A DNA stretch of 64,000 nucleotides from Alphaproteobacteria bacterium (GCA_018650465.1 JABIFY010000038.1:1-64000), one strand, 5' to 3'. Positions 34,587 to 43,733 are shown, counted from the first letter of the stretch. Program-made: numbers and translations. The notes: generated by a model from the letters alone, not told the origin.

Positions 34587-35501
34587 ATGACCCTGCCCAC
34601 TTCCATTGACGACACAGAAAAACTGCTGCACCACGGCAATTATGTGGCCGACCGCAGTCTGGCAACAACGCTTTACCTCAGCCTGAGCATGGGCCGCCCC
34701 TTGTTCCTGGAGGGCGAAGCCGGCGTTGGCAAAACCGAGATCGCCAAGGTGCTGGCAGATACCCTGGGCCGCAAACTGATCAGATTGCAATGTTATGAAG
34801 GCCTTGATGTGGCCTCTGCCGTCTACGAATGGAATTACGCCGGTCAGATGATCGAAATCCGCATGGCGGAAGCCGAAGGTGCCACCAACCGGGCTGACCT
34901 CGGCAAAGATGTCTTTTCAGAAAAATTCCTGATTGAACGCCCGCTCTTACAGGCTTTGACACCTGACGAAGCCGGACCGCCTGTCTTGTTGATTGATGAA
35001 CTGGATCGTACGGACGAGCCCTTTGAAGCTTATCTGTTGGAGGTTCTGTCCGAATATCAGATAACTATCCCGGAGATCGGTACCCGCAAGGCCGCTGAAC
35101 CACCTTTGGTCATTATCACCTCAAACCGCACCCGGGAAATTCACGACGCCCTGAAGCGGCGCTGCCTCTATTATTGGGTCGATTACCCTAACGCCGAGCG
35201 CGAATTGGAGATCCTGGCGCTAAAGGTTCCCAATGCCGGCGAGAAACTGGCTAAACAAGTCGTCGCGTTTGTTCAGGAACTGCGCAAAAATGACCTCTTC
35301 AAATTGCCTGGTATTGCCGAGACCATCGACTGGTCCACAGCCCTGATCCAGCTCGACAAACTGGCCCTGGACCCTGCCACGATCAACGACACTCTCGGTG
35401 TCTTGCTGAAATACCAGGATGATATCTCCAAAATTCAGGGCTCAGAAGCCGCCCGCATTCTCGAACAAGTCAACCTCGAAATCGCCCAGGCGGGTGGTTA
35501 A
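34587..35501 (+). CDS. coxD: MoxR-type AAA+ ATPase CoxD
   Basis: The 304-residue ATPase has Walker A in LEGEAGVGKTEIAKVLA and Walker B in PVLLIDELDRTDEPFEAYLLEVLSE. Sensor 1 is in VIITSNRTREIHDALKRR. In Oligotropha, CoxD with CoxE inserts sulfur and copper into the molybdenum centre. A form II enzyme lacks the copper Cys, so only the sulfuration or chaperone part may apply here. It starts about 50 bases after the coxM terminator and likely has its own promoter in that gap. Confidence 0.93.
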   Translation: MTLPTSIDDTEKLLHHGNYVADRSLATTLYLSLSMGRPLFLEGEAGVGKTEIAKVLADTLGRKLIRLQCYEGLDVASAVYEWNYAGQMIEIRMAEAEGATNRADLGKDVFSEKFLIERPLLQALTPDEAGPPVLLIDELDRTDEPFEAYLLEVLSEYQITIPEIGTRKAAEPPLVIITSNRTREIHDALKRRCLYYWVDYPNAERELEILALKVPNAGEKLAKQVVAFVQELRKNDLFKLPGIAETIDWSTALIQLDKLALDPATINDTLGVLLKYQDDISKIQGSEAARILEQVNLEIAQAGG

Positions 35502-35516
35502 GCCGATTACAGCGCT

Positions 35517-36749
35517 ATGACTGACCTTGATAACGATCCTATCGTCGGCAAACTGGCTGACAACATCATGTATTTTGGCCGGGCCTTGCGTGTGGCCGGA
35601 TTGCCGATTGGGCCGGGTAAGGTCATCGACGCCATCAAGGCAGTCGAGATCGCCGGGATCACCAGGCGTGAAGATTTTTACTGGGCCCTGCACAGCGTCT
35701 TTGTCAATCGTCGGGATCAGCGTGAGATGTTTGATCAGGCCTTTCATATTTTCTGGCGCAACCCGGACATGTTGAACAAGATGATGTCCCTGATGCTGCC
35801 TTCCATGGGTGGCGGTGGTGGCGAGTTCGAAGCCCCTGCTCCCAGTCAGCGTTTGCGCGATGCTTTGTTTCAGGGCAATGAAGACGAGCGTGAACGCGAC
35901 ATGAACCCCGGCGAGATCGAAATTGATTCGCAAGGGTCGGCATCGGCCCGTGAGGTTCTGCAAAGTATGGATTTCGAGACGATGAGTGCCGATGAATTGG
36001 CGGAGGCTAAACGCGTAGTGGCCAACATGCGCCTGCCGATCATGAATGTGCCCACACGCCGCTTCAAACCAGACAGCCGGGGCCATCGGGTTGATATGCG
36101 TGCCACATTACGCGCCGGGCTACGTTCAGGTGGGGCCGTTATACCGTTACAATTTCGCAAGCGCGCGCGACGTCATCCGCCCCTGGTTATCCTGTGTGAC
36201 ATATCCGGTTCCATGAGCCGTTATTCGCGTATGCTGTTGCACTTTGTGCATGCCATCACCAATGATCGCGACCGGGTACATTCCTTTGTCTTTGGCACCC
36301 GTCTGACAAATATCACGCGCTTTTTGAGGCAACGGGATGTCGACATCGCGGTCGAGCAAATTACCGAACAGGTAGAAGACTGGTCTGGTGGTACGCGGAT
36401 TGGCGTCACCCTGAAAGAATTTAATGCCACCTGGTCGCGGCGTGTGCTGGGTCAGGGAGCCGTTGTTCTGTTTATCTCGGACGGCCTTGATCGGGATGCC
36501 GGTGTTGATCTGGATGCCGAGATGGAGCGCCTGCACAAATCCAGCCGCCGCTTGATCTGGTTAAATCCCCTGTTGCGTTTTGATGGCTTCGAGCCCAAAT
36601 CTATGGGGATCAAGGCAATTCTTCCGCATGTAGATGATTTCCGTACTGTTCATAATCTGACTTCATTGGCCGATCTTGCTGATGTGTTGGGCAAGGAACA
36701 GATCCGCAAAGAGGAAAGCCTCAGCAGTTTTCAAAGGAGTGTGGCATGA
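35517..36749 (+). CDS. coxE: von Willebrand A-domain protein CoxE
   Basis: The 410-residue protein is the usual partner of the MoxR ATPase. The C-terminal vWA domain has the metal-ion site in ILCDISGSMSRYSRMLLHFVHAI and continues with GGTRIGVTLKEFN and VLFISDGLDRD. A Gly/Glu-rich acidic middle (about 100-150) precedes it. It works in cytosolic maturation of the molybdoenzyme. It follows coxD after 15 bases, and its stop overlaps the next start (ATGA). Confidence 0.93.
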   Translation: MTDLDNDPIVGKLADNIMYFGRALRVAGLPIGPGKVIDAIKAVEIAGITRREDFYWALHSVFVNRRDQREMFDQAFHIFWRNPDMLNKMMSLMLPSMGGGGGEFEAPAPSQRLRDALFQGNEDERERDMNPGEIEIDSQGSASAREVLQSMDFETMSADELAEAKRVVANMRLPIMNVPTRRFKPDSRGHRVDMRATLRAGLRSGGAVIPLQFRKRARRHPPLVILCDISGSMSRYSRMLLHFVHAITNDRDRVHSFVFGTRLTNITRFLRQRDVDIAVEQITEQVEDWSGGTRIGVTLKEFNATWSRRVLGQGAVVLFISDGLDRDAGVDLDAEMERLHKSSRRLIWLNPLLRFDGFEPKSMGIKAILPHVDDFRTVHNLTSLADLADVLGKEQIRKEESLSSFQRSVA

Positions 36750-37102
36750 GCGGACAAACCAGTGACCCTGGCCATAATATTCAGTCGTGGCCCGATGATG
36801 TGCTGGAAACAGCCGCCGCCTGGAAAAAAGACGGACGCGACGTGGCCATTGCAACTGTCGTGCATACCTGGGGCTCCAGCCCGCGGCCCGTTGGCAGTCA
36901 ACTTATTGTTGACGGCACAGGTGCCATGGTGGGATCAGTTTCAGGCGGATGCATCGAGGGTGCAGTGGTCAAGGAGGCCATGGAAGTCATCGACGGTGCC
37001 CCTGCCCGGGTTTTGGATTTTGGCGTCAGCAACGACCAGGCTTGGGAAGTGGGCCTGGCCTGCGGTGGCAAGGTGCAAGTCTATGTGGAACGGCTGGATT
37101 AA
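36746..37102 (+). CDS. XdhC/CoxI family protein, N-terminal-domain type
   Basis: The 118-residue protein is only the first XdhC domain: ATVVHTWGSSPRPVGSQLIVDGTGAMVGSVSGGCIEGAVVKEAMEVI, with the conserved Cys in SGGCIEG. XdhC proteins bind the molybdenum cofactor, help to sulfurate it and deliver it to the apoenzyme. Its TAA stop is followed at once, in the same frame, by the ATG of the second-domain gene, so the pair equals one split XdhC. Confidence 0.9.
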   Translation: MSGQTSDPGHNIQSWPDDVLETAAAWKKDGRDVAIATVVHTWGSSPRPVGSQLIVDGTGAMVGSVSGGCIEGAVVKEAMEVIDGAPARVLDFGVSNDQAWEVGLACGGKVQVYVERLD

Positions 37103-37798
37103 ATGAAAAGCGAAACACTTGCCGCCGTATTGAAAGTCCGTGCGGAAAAACGTGCTGCGGTCTTGCTGACAAATTTGCAAAGCGGAAAAGAACGACTTGT
37201 CGAAGCCTCCCAACTGGCTTCATTGCAGGCGACAGAATCGGAACTGGCCGAAGAAATCGCCGCAGCCTTGCGGTCCGACAAGTCCAGAACTATTGAAACA
37301 GATGATGGGCCAGTGTTCCTGAACGTCTATAACCCGGCCCTGCGTATGATCATTGTCGGTGCAGTTCACATCGCCCAACCCCTGGCCCGCATGGCGGAAC
37401 TGGCGGGCTACGGCGTAACGGTTGTTGACCCCAGACGGTCCTTTGCCAGTGAGGAGCGTTTTCCGGGTGTTGAGTTGAGTTCAGAATGGCCGGATGATGC
37501 CTTGGCCGACTTTGGCCTGGATGCCCGTACGGCCGTCGTCACCTTGACACATGACCCCAAGCTTGATGACCCTGCCCTTGAAGTTGCCTTGAAGTCAGAC
37601 GCGTTTTATATCGGCTCTTTGGGCAGCAACAGAACCCATGCGTCTCGTCTGGAACGACTGACGGAAATGGGTTTCGATCAGAAAAGCACGGACCGCATTC
37701 ACGGTCCTGTGGGGCTAAATATTGGCGCAAAATCTCCTGCGGAAATTGCTGTTTCGATCCTAGGTCAAGTCACAGAAACCCTTCGAACTTCAGGTTAG
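37103..37798 (+). CDS. XdhC family protein, C-terminal Rossmann-domain type
   Basis: The 231-residue product corresponds to the second half of XdhC. The Rossmann part is in LRMIIVGAVHIAQPLARMAELAGYGVTVVDPRRSFASEERFPG, then AVVTLTHDPKLDDPALEVALKSDAFYIGSLGSNRTHASRLERL and IHGPVGLNIGAKSPAEIAVSILGQV. It should act with the small upstream protein to load and sulfurate the cofactor. The two-gene form is frequent next to cox clusters. Confidence 0.92.
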   Translation: MKSETLAAVLKVRAEKRAAVLLTNLQSGKERLVEASQLASLQATESELAEEIAAALRSDKSRTIETDDGPVFLNVYNPALRMIIVGAVHIAQPLARMAELAGYGVTVVDPRRSFASEERFPGVELSSEWPDDALADFGLDARTAVVTLTHDPKLDDPALEVALKSDAFYIGSLGSNRTHASRLERLTEMGFDQKSTDRIHGPVGLNIGAKSPAEIAVSILGQVTETLRTSG

Positions 37799-37803
37799 TT
37801 AGC

Positions 37804-39441
37804 ATGTTTTTTGGCGACATCCCCCTTTTCGAAGCTGAAGGCTGTATTCTCGCCCATTCAGTAAAATCAGGTGATGTGGCCTTCAAAAAAGGACGCTGCT
37901 TGTCTGCTGAAGACATCACGACTTTACAGGCAGAAGCCATAGAAAGTGTCATCGGCATAAGACTGGAAGTTGGCGACGTTGACGAAGATACGGCAAGTGA
38001 AACCGTTGCAAGTGCGGCCTGTGGCGATGGCGCACGCCTTACGGCCCCTTTTACGGGGCGTTGTAATCTTTATGCCCAAACACGCGGCGTCGCGGTTATT
38101 GACCGGGAACGTGTTGATATTCTCAATCGCATGGATGAATCCCTGACAATCGCCACGCTGTCACCATATAGTTTGGTCGAAGCCGGTCAGATGTTGGCCA
38201 CGGTCAAAATCATTCCTTTTTCAGCACCCCAGGCGGCCGTAGACGCGGGCGTTGCCATTGCGACCGGAGACGGTCCTCTGGTTCGGGTTGCGCCGTTTAA
38301 AGCGATGAACGTCGGTATTGTTCTCACCCGCCTGGCTGAAACCAAAGACAAGGTCGTGGAAAAATCGATTGCTGTTACCCGAACCCGCCTGGAAAACCTG
38401 GGAAGCAGTCTGACTGCCTCAATGCAATGCGATCACACGGCACAAGCGGTATCGTCGGCCATCCAGGAAATACTGGCGATGGACGTCGATGTCGTCCTGG
38501 TCTTTGGTGCCTCAGCCATTGTTGATCGCCGTGACGTTATTCCCGCAGGCCTGCTGGCCGCAGGTGGCGAGATCGAGCATTTTGGCATGCCTGTTGATCC
38601 CGGAAATCTTTTGCTTTTAGGCAAAAAAGGCCAGGTGCCGATCATTGGATTGCCAGGCTGTGCGCGCTCGCCAAAGCTCAACGGATTTGACTGGGTATTG
38701 CAACGCCTGTGTGCCGGGTTGTCCGTCAGCAAAGCCGATTTGATGTATATGGGTGCCGGGGGATTGCTGAAAGAAATCACGTCGCGGCCCCAGCCTCGGG
38801 ATGGCAGCACACCGGCAGATGAAAATGCGCCACCTCATATGCCGCGGATTGCAGCCCTGGTTTTAGCCGCAGGGCAATCGCGCCGCATGGGGGCACAAAA
38901 CAAGATGCTGGCAAGATCTGGTGGTGTGGCCCTGGTCCGTCACTGCGTCGATGCTGCCCTTCAATCCGCCGCCGATCTCGTTCTTGTCGTCACAGGCCAT
39001 GAACCGGATGGTGTACATGACGTGTTAAAGGGATGTGACGTCGGCTTCACCCATAATAACGATTATGCGGAGGGCATGAGTACCTCCCTGAAAGCGGGCC
39101 TGAATGCCTTGCCTTCAGATATTGATGGAGTTGTGATTTGTCTGGGCGATATGCCCGCCGTATCTGCACGTCACATTGATAAATTGATTGCGGCATTTGA
39201 CGATGAAGAAGGCCGGTCTATTTGCGTGCCGACATTTCAGGGCAAGCGTGGCAATCCGGTATTGTGGTCGGCTTCGCTTTTTGACGAGATGCGTAACATC
39301 GCCGGTGATGTTGGCGCCCGTCATTTAATCGGCGAACACGCAGCAGATACTTGCGAGGTGGCCATGGAAGACAATGCTATATTGCTTGATCTGGATACAC
39401 CTCAGGCCCTGCAAGCCTATGAAGAACAGGACAAGAATTGA
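37804..39441 (+). CDS. Molybdopterin-binding domain fused to MobA/MocA-like nucleotidyltransferase
   Basis: The 545-residue protein joins two parts. Residues 1-335 form a MoeA/MogA-like molybdopterin-binding region (LAHSVKSGDVAFKKGRCLSAEDI, VLVFGASAIVDRRDVIPAGLLAAGGEIEHFGMPVDPGNLLLLG, IIGLPGCARSPKLNGFDWVLQRL). Residues 347-545 form a MobA-like transferase (IAALVLAAGQSRRMGAQNKMLA, GVVICLGDMPAVSA, VPTFQGKRGNPVLW). The likely job is to add CMP to molybdopterin, giving the dinucleotide cofactor that CoxL needs. Its stop overlaps the sufS start. Confidence 0.9.
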   Translation: MFFGDIPLFEAEGCILAHSVKSGDVAFKKGRCLSAEDITTLQAEAIESVIGIRLEVGDVDEDTASETVASAACGDGARLTAPFTGRCNLYAQTRGVAVIDRERVDILNRMDESLTIATLSPYSLVEAGQMLATVKIIPFSAPQAAVDAGVAIATGDGPLVRVAPFKAMNVGIVLTRLAETKDKVVEKSIAVTRTRLENLGSSLTASMQCDHTAQAVSSAIQEILAMDVDVVLVFGASAIVDRRDVIPAGLLAAGGEIEHFGMPVDPGNLLLLGKKGQVPIIGLPGCARSPKLNGFDWVLQRLCAGLSVSKADLMYMGAGGLLKEITSRPQPRDGSTPADENAPPHMPRIAALVLAAGQSRRMGAQNKMLARSGGVALVRHCVDAALQSAADLVLVVTGHEPDGVHDVLKGCDVGFTHNNDYAEGMSTSLKAGLNALPSDIDGVVICLGDMPAVSARHIDKLIAAFDDEEGRSICVPTFQGKRGNPVLWSASLFDEMRNIAGDVGARHLIGEHAADTCEVAMEDNAILLDLDTPQALQAYEEQDKN

Positions 39442-40670
39442 TGAGTTTTGACGTTGACGCCCTTCGCAGCCAATTCCCGATTCTGGATCGAACTGTGCAT
39501 GGTAAGCCATTGCATTATCTGGATAATTCAGCAACAGCACAAATACCTAATGCTGTCCTGGATGCAGTGGAGCGCCATGAAATTGCCCACCGCGCCAATG
39601 TGCTGCGTGGTATTCATTACCTGGCTGAAGCGGCCACCGAGGCCTATGAAAATGCCCGTCTGGATGTCGCCCGCTTTATCAATGCGGCCGATGCCTCCGA
39701 AGTTGTTTTCACCTCAGGGACCACGAGTGCCATCAATCTGGTGGCTCATAGTTTTGGGCAAGGTCTGAAACCAGGCGACGAAATCGTCATATCTATGTTG
39801 GAGCACCACAGCAATATTGTGCCCTGGCAGTTATTGCGGCAACGCTCAGGCATTGTCCTGAAAGTAATTCCGGCGACGACGGATGGACGCCTCGATCTCG
39901 ACAAACTTGATGATGTCATCACGGACAAATGCAAATTGGTTGCCGTCACGCATGTCTCGAACGTCACCGGTGCGGACACGGAAATCTATCGGATTGTTGA
40001 GGCTGCAAAAGCCGTGGGTGCAAAGGTCCTGATAGATGGTGCCCAACGCGTACCGCACGGCCCCATTGATGTGCAGGCCCTCGGTGTCGATTTTTATGCT
40101 TTTTCCGGCCACAAGATGTATGCGCCCAATGGCATCGGCATTCTTTGGGCCCACCGGGAATTGCTGGACGCCTTGCCCCCCTTTATGGGTGGTGGCGAGA
40201 TGATCCGGACCGTGACTTTGGAAGATACTATTTTTGCCGAACCGCCCCATAAATTCGAAGCCGGCACGCCGCCCATAGCGCAGGCTGTCGGCCTGGGCGC
40301 TGCGACACGCTGGCTAACAGAAGTCGACACACCGGAAGCAACCTTGCATGTGGCGAAACTGGCTGAACAAACTCTTTCCGGTTTGGCTGATATCGCCGAC
40401 GGTCGCATTCGCATTATCGGGCCTCAAGGCACCCAGTCACGTTTGCCGGTTATTTCTTTCACCGTCGATGGCATCCATCCGCATGACGTTTGCCAAATCC
40501 TGGATTCTCACGGCGTTGCCCTGCGTGGCGGACATCATTGTGCCCAACCCCTTATGGACTTTTTCGACGTCACTGGTACAACACGGGCCAGCTTGACGTT
40601 TTATAACAACCAGGCTGATGTTGACGCATTGCTGAACGGTCTTGATGCCGCCATCAAGAAACTGACCTGA
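39441..40670 (+). CDS. sufS: SufS-type cysteine desulfurase
   Basis: The 409-residue PLP enzyme removes sulfur from cysteine as a persulfide. The PLP Lys is in FYAFSGHKMYAPNGIG (Lys225) and the persulfide Cys in LRGGHHCAQPLMDFF (Cys367), the class II (SufS/CsdA) form. The start MSFDVDALRSQFPILDR is typical. It overlaps the cofactor gene by one base and is followed by a scaffold gene. Inside a cox cluster it may supply sulfur for the molybdenum ligand, the [2Fe-2S] clusters of CoxS, or both. It could also be the general SUF pair, as no sufBCD is seen here. Confidence 0.92.
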   Translation: MSFDVDALRSQFPILDRTVHGKPLHYLDNSATAQIPNAVLDAVERHEIAHRANVLRGIHYLAEAATEAYENARLDVARFINAADASEVVFTSGTTSAINLVAHSFGQGLKPGDEIVISMLEHHSNIVPWQLLRQRSGIVLKVIPATTDGRLDLDKLDDVITDKCKLVAVTHVSNVTGADTEIYRIVEAAKAVGAKVLIDGAQRVPHGPIDVQALGVDFYAFSGHKMYAPNGIGILWAHRELLDALPPFMGGGEMIRTVTLEDTIFAEPPHKFEAGTPPIAQAVGLGAATRWLTEVDTPEATLHVAKLAEQTLSGLADIADGRIRIIGPQGTQSRLPVISFTVDGIHPHDVCQILDSHGVALRGGHHCAQPLMDFFDVTGTTRASLTFYNNQADVDALLNGLDAAIKKLT

Positions 40671-40689
40671 CCCCCTTCCAATATATTGA

Positions 40690-41148
40690 ATGCCTATGAC
40701 TTCCACGCCTACGACTTCGAATGACATGTACCAGGATGAGATTGTCACCCTGGCCAAATCCAAAACCGGTGCACAACGCCTGGAAAATCCAGACGCGACA
40801 GTGACCCTTGATAATCCGCTGTGCGGTGACCGGGTCACACTCGACGTAAATGTTGCGGACGGCAAAATCATGGCCGTTGGTCACCGGGTGCGTGGCTGCA
40901 TGTTATGTGAAGCCTCAGCTTCACTGGTTGCCCGCGATGCTATTGGGACAGATACAGATTCAATTGCGCCTGCCCGCGACAAACTGGAAGCACTTTTGAA
41001 AAAGGGCGCGGAAGTTTCAGGTGATGACCCCTGGTCAACCGTAACCACCTTCGGTCCCGTGGCTGAATTCAAAAGCCGTCATGAATGTGTTTTGTTGCCC
41101 TTTGAAGCTTTGGGTAAAGCCGTCGAGCAAGCCGAGGACAAAGACTGA
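40690..41148 (+). CDS. sufU: SufU/IscU-like iron-sulfur scaffold or sulfurtransferase
   Basis: The 152-residue protein has the three conserved Cys of the family: NPLCGDRVTL, RGCMLCEASASL and RHECVLLPFEAL, plus the Asp after the first Cys. The first part (MYQDEIVTLAKSKTGAQRLENPDATVTL) is usual. SufU proteins accept persulfide sulfur from the linked SufS through zinc. It begins 19 bases after sufS, so the two act together. Symbol assigned by family, not by proven function. Confidence 0.88.
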   Translation: MPMTSTPTTSNDMYQDEIVTLAKSKTGAQRLENPDATVTLDNPLCGDRVTLDVNVADGKIMAVGHRVRGCMLCEASASLVARDAIGTDTDSIAPARDKLEALLKKGAEVSGDDPWSTVTTFGPVAEFKSRHECVLLPFEALGKAVEQAEDKD

Positions 41149-41149
41149 T

Positions 41150-41743
41150 TTGGGTGATCTTGCCGGATACTTTCTGGCAGCCCTGGCTCTGTGTGGCAGT
41201 CCGGGGCCTGCGACTTTAAGCATGGCTGCAGCCGGGGCCGCTTTTTCTGTCAAAGCTGCTTTGCGTTTCTATTTTGGATTATGGACCGGTGTCGCCATCG
41301 TCGCCTCATTAGTGGCGTCCGGCATTCTGGCAGCGGTCACAGCAATCCCGCATGCTGGCCAGGTTTTGACGGCAATCGCCATCATTTATATGGTCTGGCT
41401 GGCCTGGAAGATCGCCAATGCACCGCCGGTCCAACAACCCGGAAGCACCGACAAAGCACCTGGATATTTCTCGGGCATTGTGCTCAACCTGACCAACCCA
41501 AAGGCCTATGCATCTTTTACGGCCGTGTTTGCCGGATTTGACCTTTTGCCCGGTGACGCCATCGCCTCAAGCATACTTGAAGTCCTGGTTTTGACAGGTC
41601 TTGCAGGTGCCTTCAACCTGGCTTGGTTGCTGGCAGGTAACGCCTTGCAACGCTTTTTCCAGGATGAAAAAACCAGCCGCAGGATAAATATCAGTTTTGC
41701 AATTCTCTTGCTGGCATCAGTGGCAGTGGCATTTCTGATTTAG
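41150..41743 (+). CDS. LysE-family exporter, TTG start
   Basis: The roughly 197-residue membrane protein has the family motif ALCGSPGPATLSMAAAGAAFS near its start and LNLTNPKAYASFTAVFAG in the middle, with about six hydrophobic segments. The frame is open further upstream inside sufU, but TTG at 41150, just after the sufU stop, gives the normal family start. It is probably the last gene of the cox maturation operon. Its substrate and its link to cox are unclear. Confidence 0.82.
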   Translation: MGDLAGYFLAALALCGSPGPATLSMAAAGAAFSVKAALRFYFGLWTGVAIVASLVASGILAAVTAIPHAGQVLTAIAIIYMVWLAWKIANAPPVQQPGSTDKAPGYFSGIVLNLTNPKAYASFTAVFAGFDLLPGDAIASSILEVLVLTGLAGAFNLAWLLAGNALQRFFQDEKTSRRINISFAILLLASVAVAFLI

Positions 41744-42345
41744 CCTTTCATCTCACTCATCGGCTTTACATGTTCCATTTCGGCAGCCTTGGGACGGTTA
41801 GGCTCTTCTTCAGACAAGGCTTCAACCGCCTTCATCGTAGCCAGGCAACGCTGCGCCAGTTTCTGATATTCAGCTGTTGCTGAAGACTTCCATTTAATCT
41901 CCACCTCCCCCATCTCCTTGATGATTTTGGCGGGTACACCGGCCACCAAAGTCCGGTCCGGGACTTCAAACCCGGCTTTGACAAAGGAATTGGCGGCAAC
42001 AAAGGCTGAGTCCCCAACGATGGCGTTATCCATCACTGTGGCATTCATGCCGACAAGCGCATTGCGTTTGATGGTGCAGGCATGCAGGACCGCCGCATGG
42101 CCGATATGGCCGTCTTCTTCGACCACCACAGACCGCCCTGGAAATGAGTGTATGACGCAATTATCCTGAACATTGGCCCCGTCATGAATTTCGATGCGGC
42201 CAAAATCACCGCGTAACACGGCGCATGGGCCGATAAAACAACGCGTTCCGATGACCACGTCTCCAATCAACACAGCATCGGGGTGGACGAAGGCACCGGG
42301 CTTGATCACCGGGACAAGGCCTTCAAAGGCATATACTTTTGACAT
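41740..42345 (-). CDS. paaY: PaaY-like hexapeptide-repeat thioesterase / gamma-carbonic anhydrase fold
   Basis: The 201-residue left-handed beta-helix protein closely follows PaaY: VPVIKPGAFVHPDAVLIGDVVIG, CAVLRGDFGRIEIHDGANVQDNCVIHSFPG, EDGHIGHAAVLHACTIKRNALVGMNATVMDNAIVGD and the C-terminal EIKWKSSATAEYQKLAQRC. The metal-binding His residues (IHSFPG, HIGHAAVLHAC) are kept. PaaY hydrolyses dead-end CoA esters in phenylacetate degradation. It overlaps the LysE stop by four bases on the opposite strand and is divergent from the thiolase. No other paa genes are in the window. Confidence 0.88.
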   Translation of the reverse strand: MSKVYAFEGLVPVIKPGAFVHPDAVLIGDVVIGTRCFIGPCAVLRGDFGRIEIHDGANVQDNCVIHSFPGRSVVVEEDGHIGHAAVLHACTIKRNALVGMNATVMDNAIVGDSAFVAANSFVKAGFEVPDRTLVAGVPAKIIKEMGEVEIKWKSSATAEYQKLAQRCLATMKAVEALSEEEPNRPKAAEMEHVKPMSEMKG

Positions 42346-42509
42346 GGAACTATCCTTGGGGGCTGATGTTTCACTGTAACTTGTGCACTGGCGTCATTGC
42401 CGCAACGGCAACAGAGCGGTATTGTTGACCTGTCCCCCAATTATGTCCAGTGACACGCATTTTATACCTTGGCAATATTCTGAAATCCCCCCGTTTTGAG
42501 GAAATACCG

Positions 42510-43712
42510 ATGACTGAAGCTTTTATCTGTGATGCCGTTCGAACCCCCATTGGCCGTTATGGTGGCGCATTATCAAGTGTTCGTGCCGACGACCTGGCCT
42601 CGCTACCCTTGAAAGAACTGATGCGTCGCAATGAAAATGTGCAGTGGGCTGAGATTGACGATGTTTTTTATGGTGCTGCCAACCAGGCTGGCGAAGATAA
42701 TCGCAACATTGCCCGTATGGCATCCCTGCTGGCCGGATTGCCGGTCGAAGTCTCCGGCGTCACCGTCAATCGCTTGTGCGGCTCCGGTCTTGAGGCTGTG
42801 GGCCAGGCAGCACGCGCTATCAAAGCAGGTGAAGCCGACATCTGCATTGCTGGTGGGTCAGAAAGCATGAGCCGCGCGCCCATGATCCTGCCCAAGGCCG
42901 ACAGCGCCTTTTCCCGTCGGGCTGAAATATTCGATACCACTATTGGCTGGCGTTTCATTAACCCGCTCATGAAAAAGCAATATGGCGTAGATTCCATGCC
43001 GGAAACGGCTGAAAACGTAGCCGAGGAATTCCAGATCACACGAGAATCCCAGGATGCCTTCGCCTTTCGCAGCCAACACAAAGCCGCCGAGGCACAAAAA
43101 AATGGCCGCCTTGAACAGGAAATTGTGCCGGTAATCATCCCCAAACGGAAGGGCGACGACGTGGTCGTCTCTTCGGATGAACACCCCCGCGAGACGTCTC
43201 TGGAGGCCTTGGCCAAGTTGGGTACACCGTTCAAGGAAGGTGGCACAGTCACAGCTGGCAACGCCTCAGGTGTAAACGACGGGGCCTGCGCCTTGATCAT
43301 TGCCTCGGAAGAAGCCGCCAAAAAACATGGTTTGACACCTCGTGCGCGCATTCTGGCCATGGGTCATGCCGGTGTGGCTCCCCGCATCATGGGATTTGGA
43401 CCAGCGCCTGCCTCCCACAAGTTGCTGGCGCGTCTCGGCCTGAAGTTCGATGATCTGGACATAATCGAGTTGAACGAGGCCTTTGCAGCTCAAGGCCTGG
43501 CTGTTACCCGCGACTGGGGTCTGGAAGATGATGACGCCCGCGTAAATCCATTGGGCGGGGCAATTGCCCTTGGTCACCCCTTGGGCATGTCGGGTGCCCG
43601 CCTGGCCACAACGGCCATGTATCAGTTGGAGCACACCGGCGGCAAACGCGCCCTCGCCACCATGTGTATTGGCGTCGGGCAAGGGATTGCCGCCGTTATT
43701 GAACGCGTCTGA
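42510..43712 (+). CDS. pcaF: 3-oxoadipyl-CoA thiolase (PcaF/PaaJ type)
   Basis: The 400-residue thiolase splits 3-oxoadipyl-CoA into succinyl-CoA and acetyl-CoA at the end of the beta-ketoadipate and phenylacetate routes. It starts EAFICDAVRTPIGRYGGALSSVRADDLASLPLK, has the nucleophile in NRLCGSGLEAVGQAA, and ends HPLGMSGARL and ATMCIGVGQGIAAVIERV. The AEIFDTTIGWRFINPLMKKQYGVDSMPETAENVA stretch marks this branch. The ATG at 42510 follows GAGGAAA and gives exactly the family length. It could take products of the aromatic-acid operon at 8-14 kb, which is inferred. Confidence 0.93.
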   Translation: MTEAFICDAVRTPIGRYGGALSSVRADDLASLPLKELMRRNENVQWAEIDDVFYGAANQAGEDNRNIARMASLLAGLPVEVSGVTVNRLCGSGLEAVGQAARAIKAGEADICIAGGSESMSRAPMILPKADSAFSRRAEIFDTTIGWRFINPLMKKQYGVDSMPETAENVAEEFQITRESQDAFAFRSQHKAAEAQKNGRLEQEIVPVIIPKRKGDDVVVSSDEHPRETSLEALAKLGTPFKEGGTVTAGNASGVNDGACALIIASEEAAKKHGLTPRARILAMGHAGVAPRIMGFGPAPASHKLLARLGLKFDDLDIIELNEAFAAQGLAVTRDWGLEDDDARVNPLGGAIALGHPLGMSGARLATTAMYQLEHTGGKRALATMCIGVGQGIAAVIERV

Positions 43713-43733
43713 TATCGTTCCTATATTTAATTG

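Noticed and set aside
37804-39441. A simple MobA gene
   Set aside because: Residues 1-335 are a molybdopterin-binding region, so the gene is a fusion and not a stand-alone MobA.
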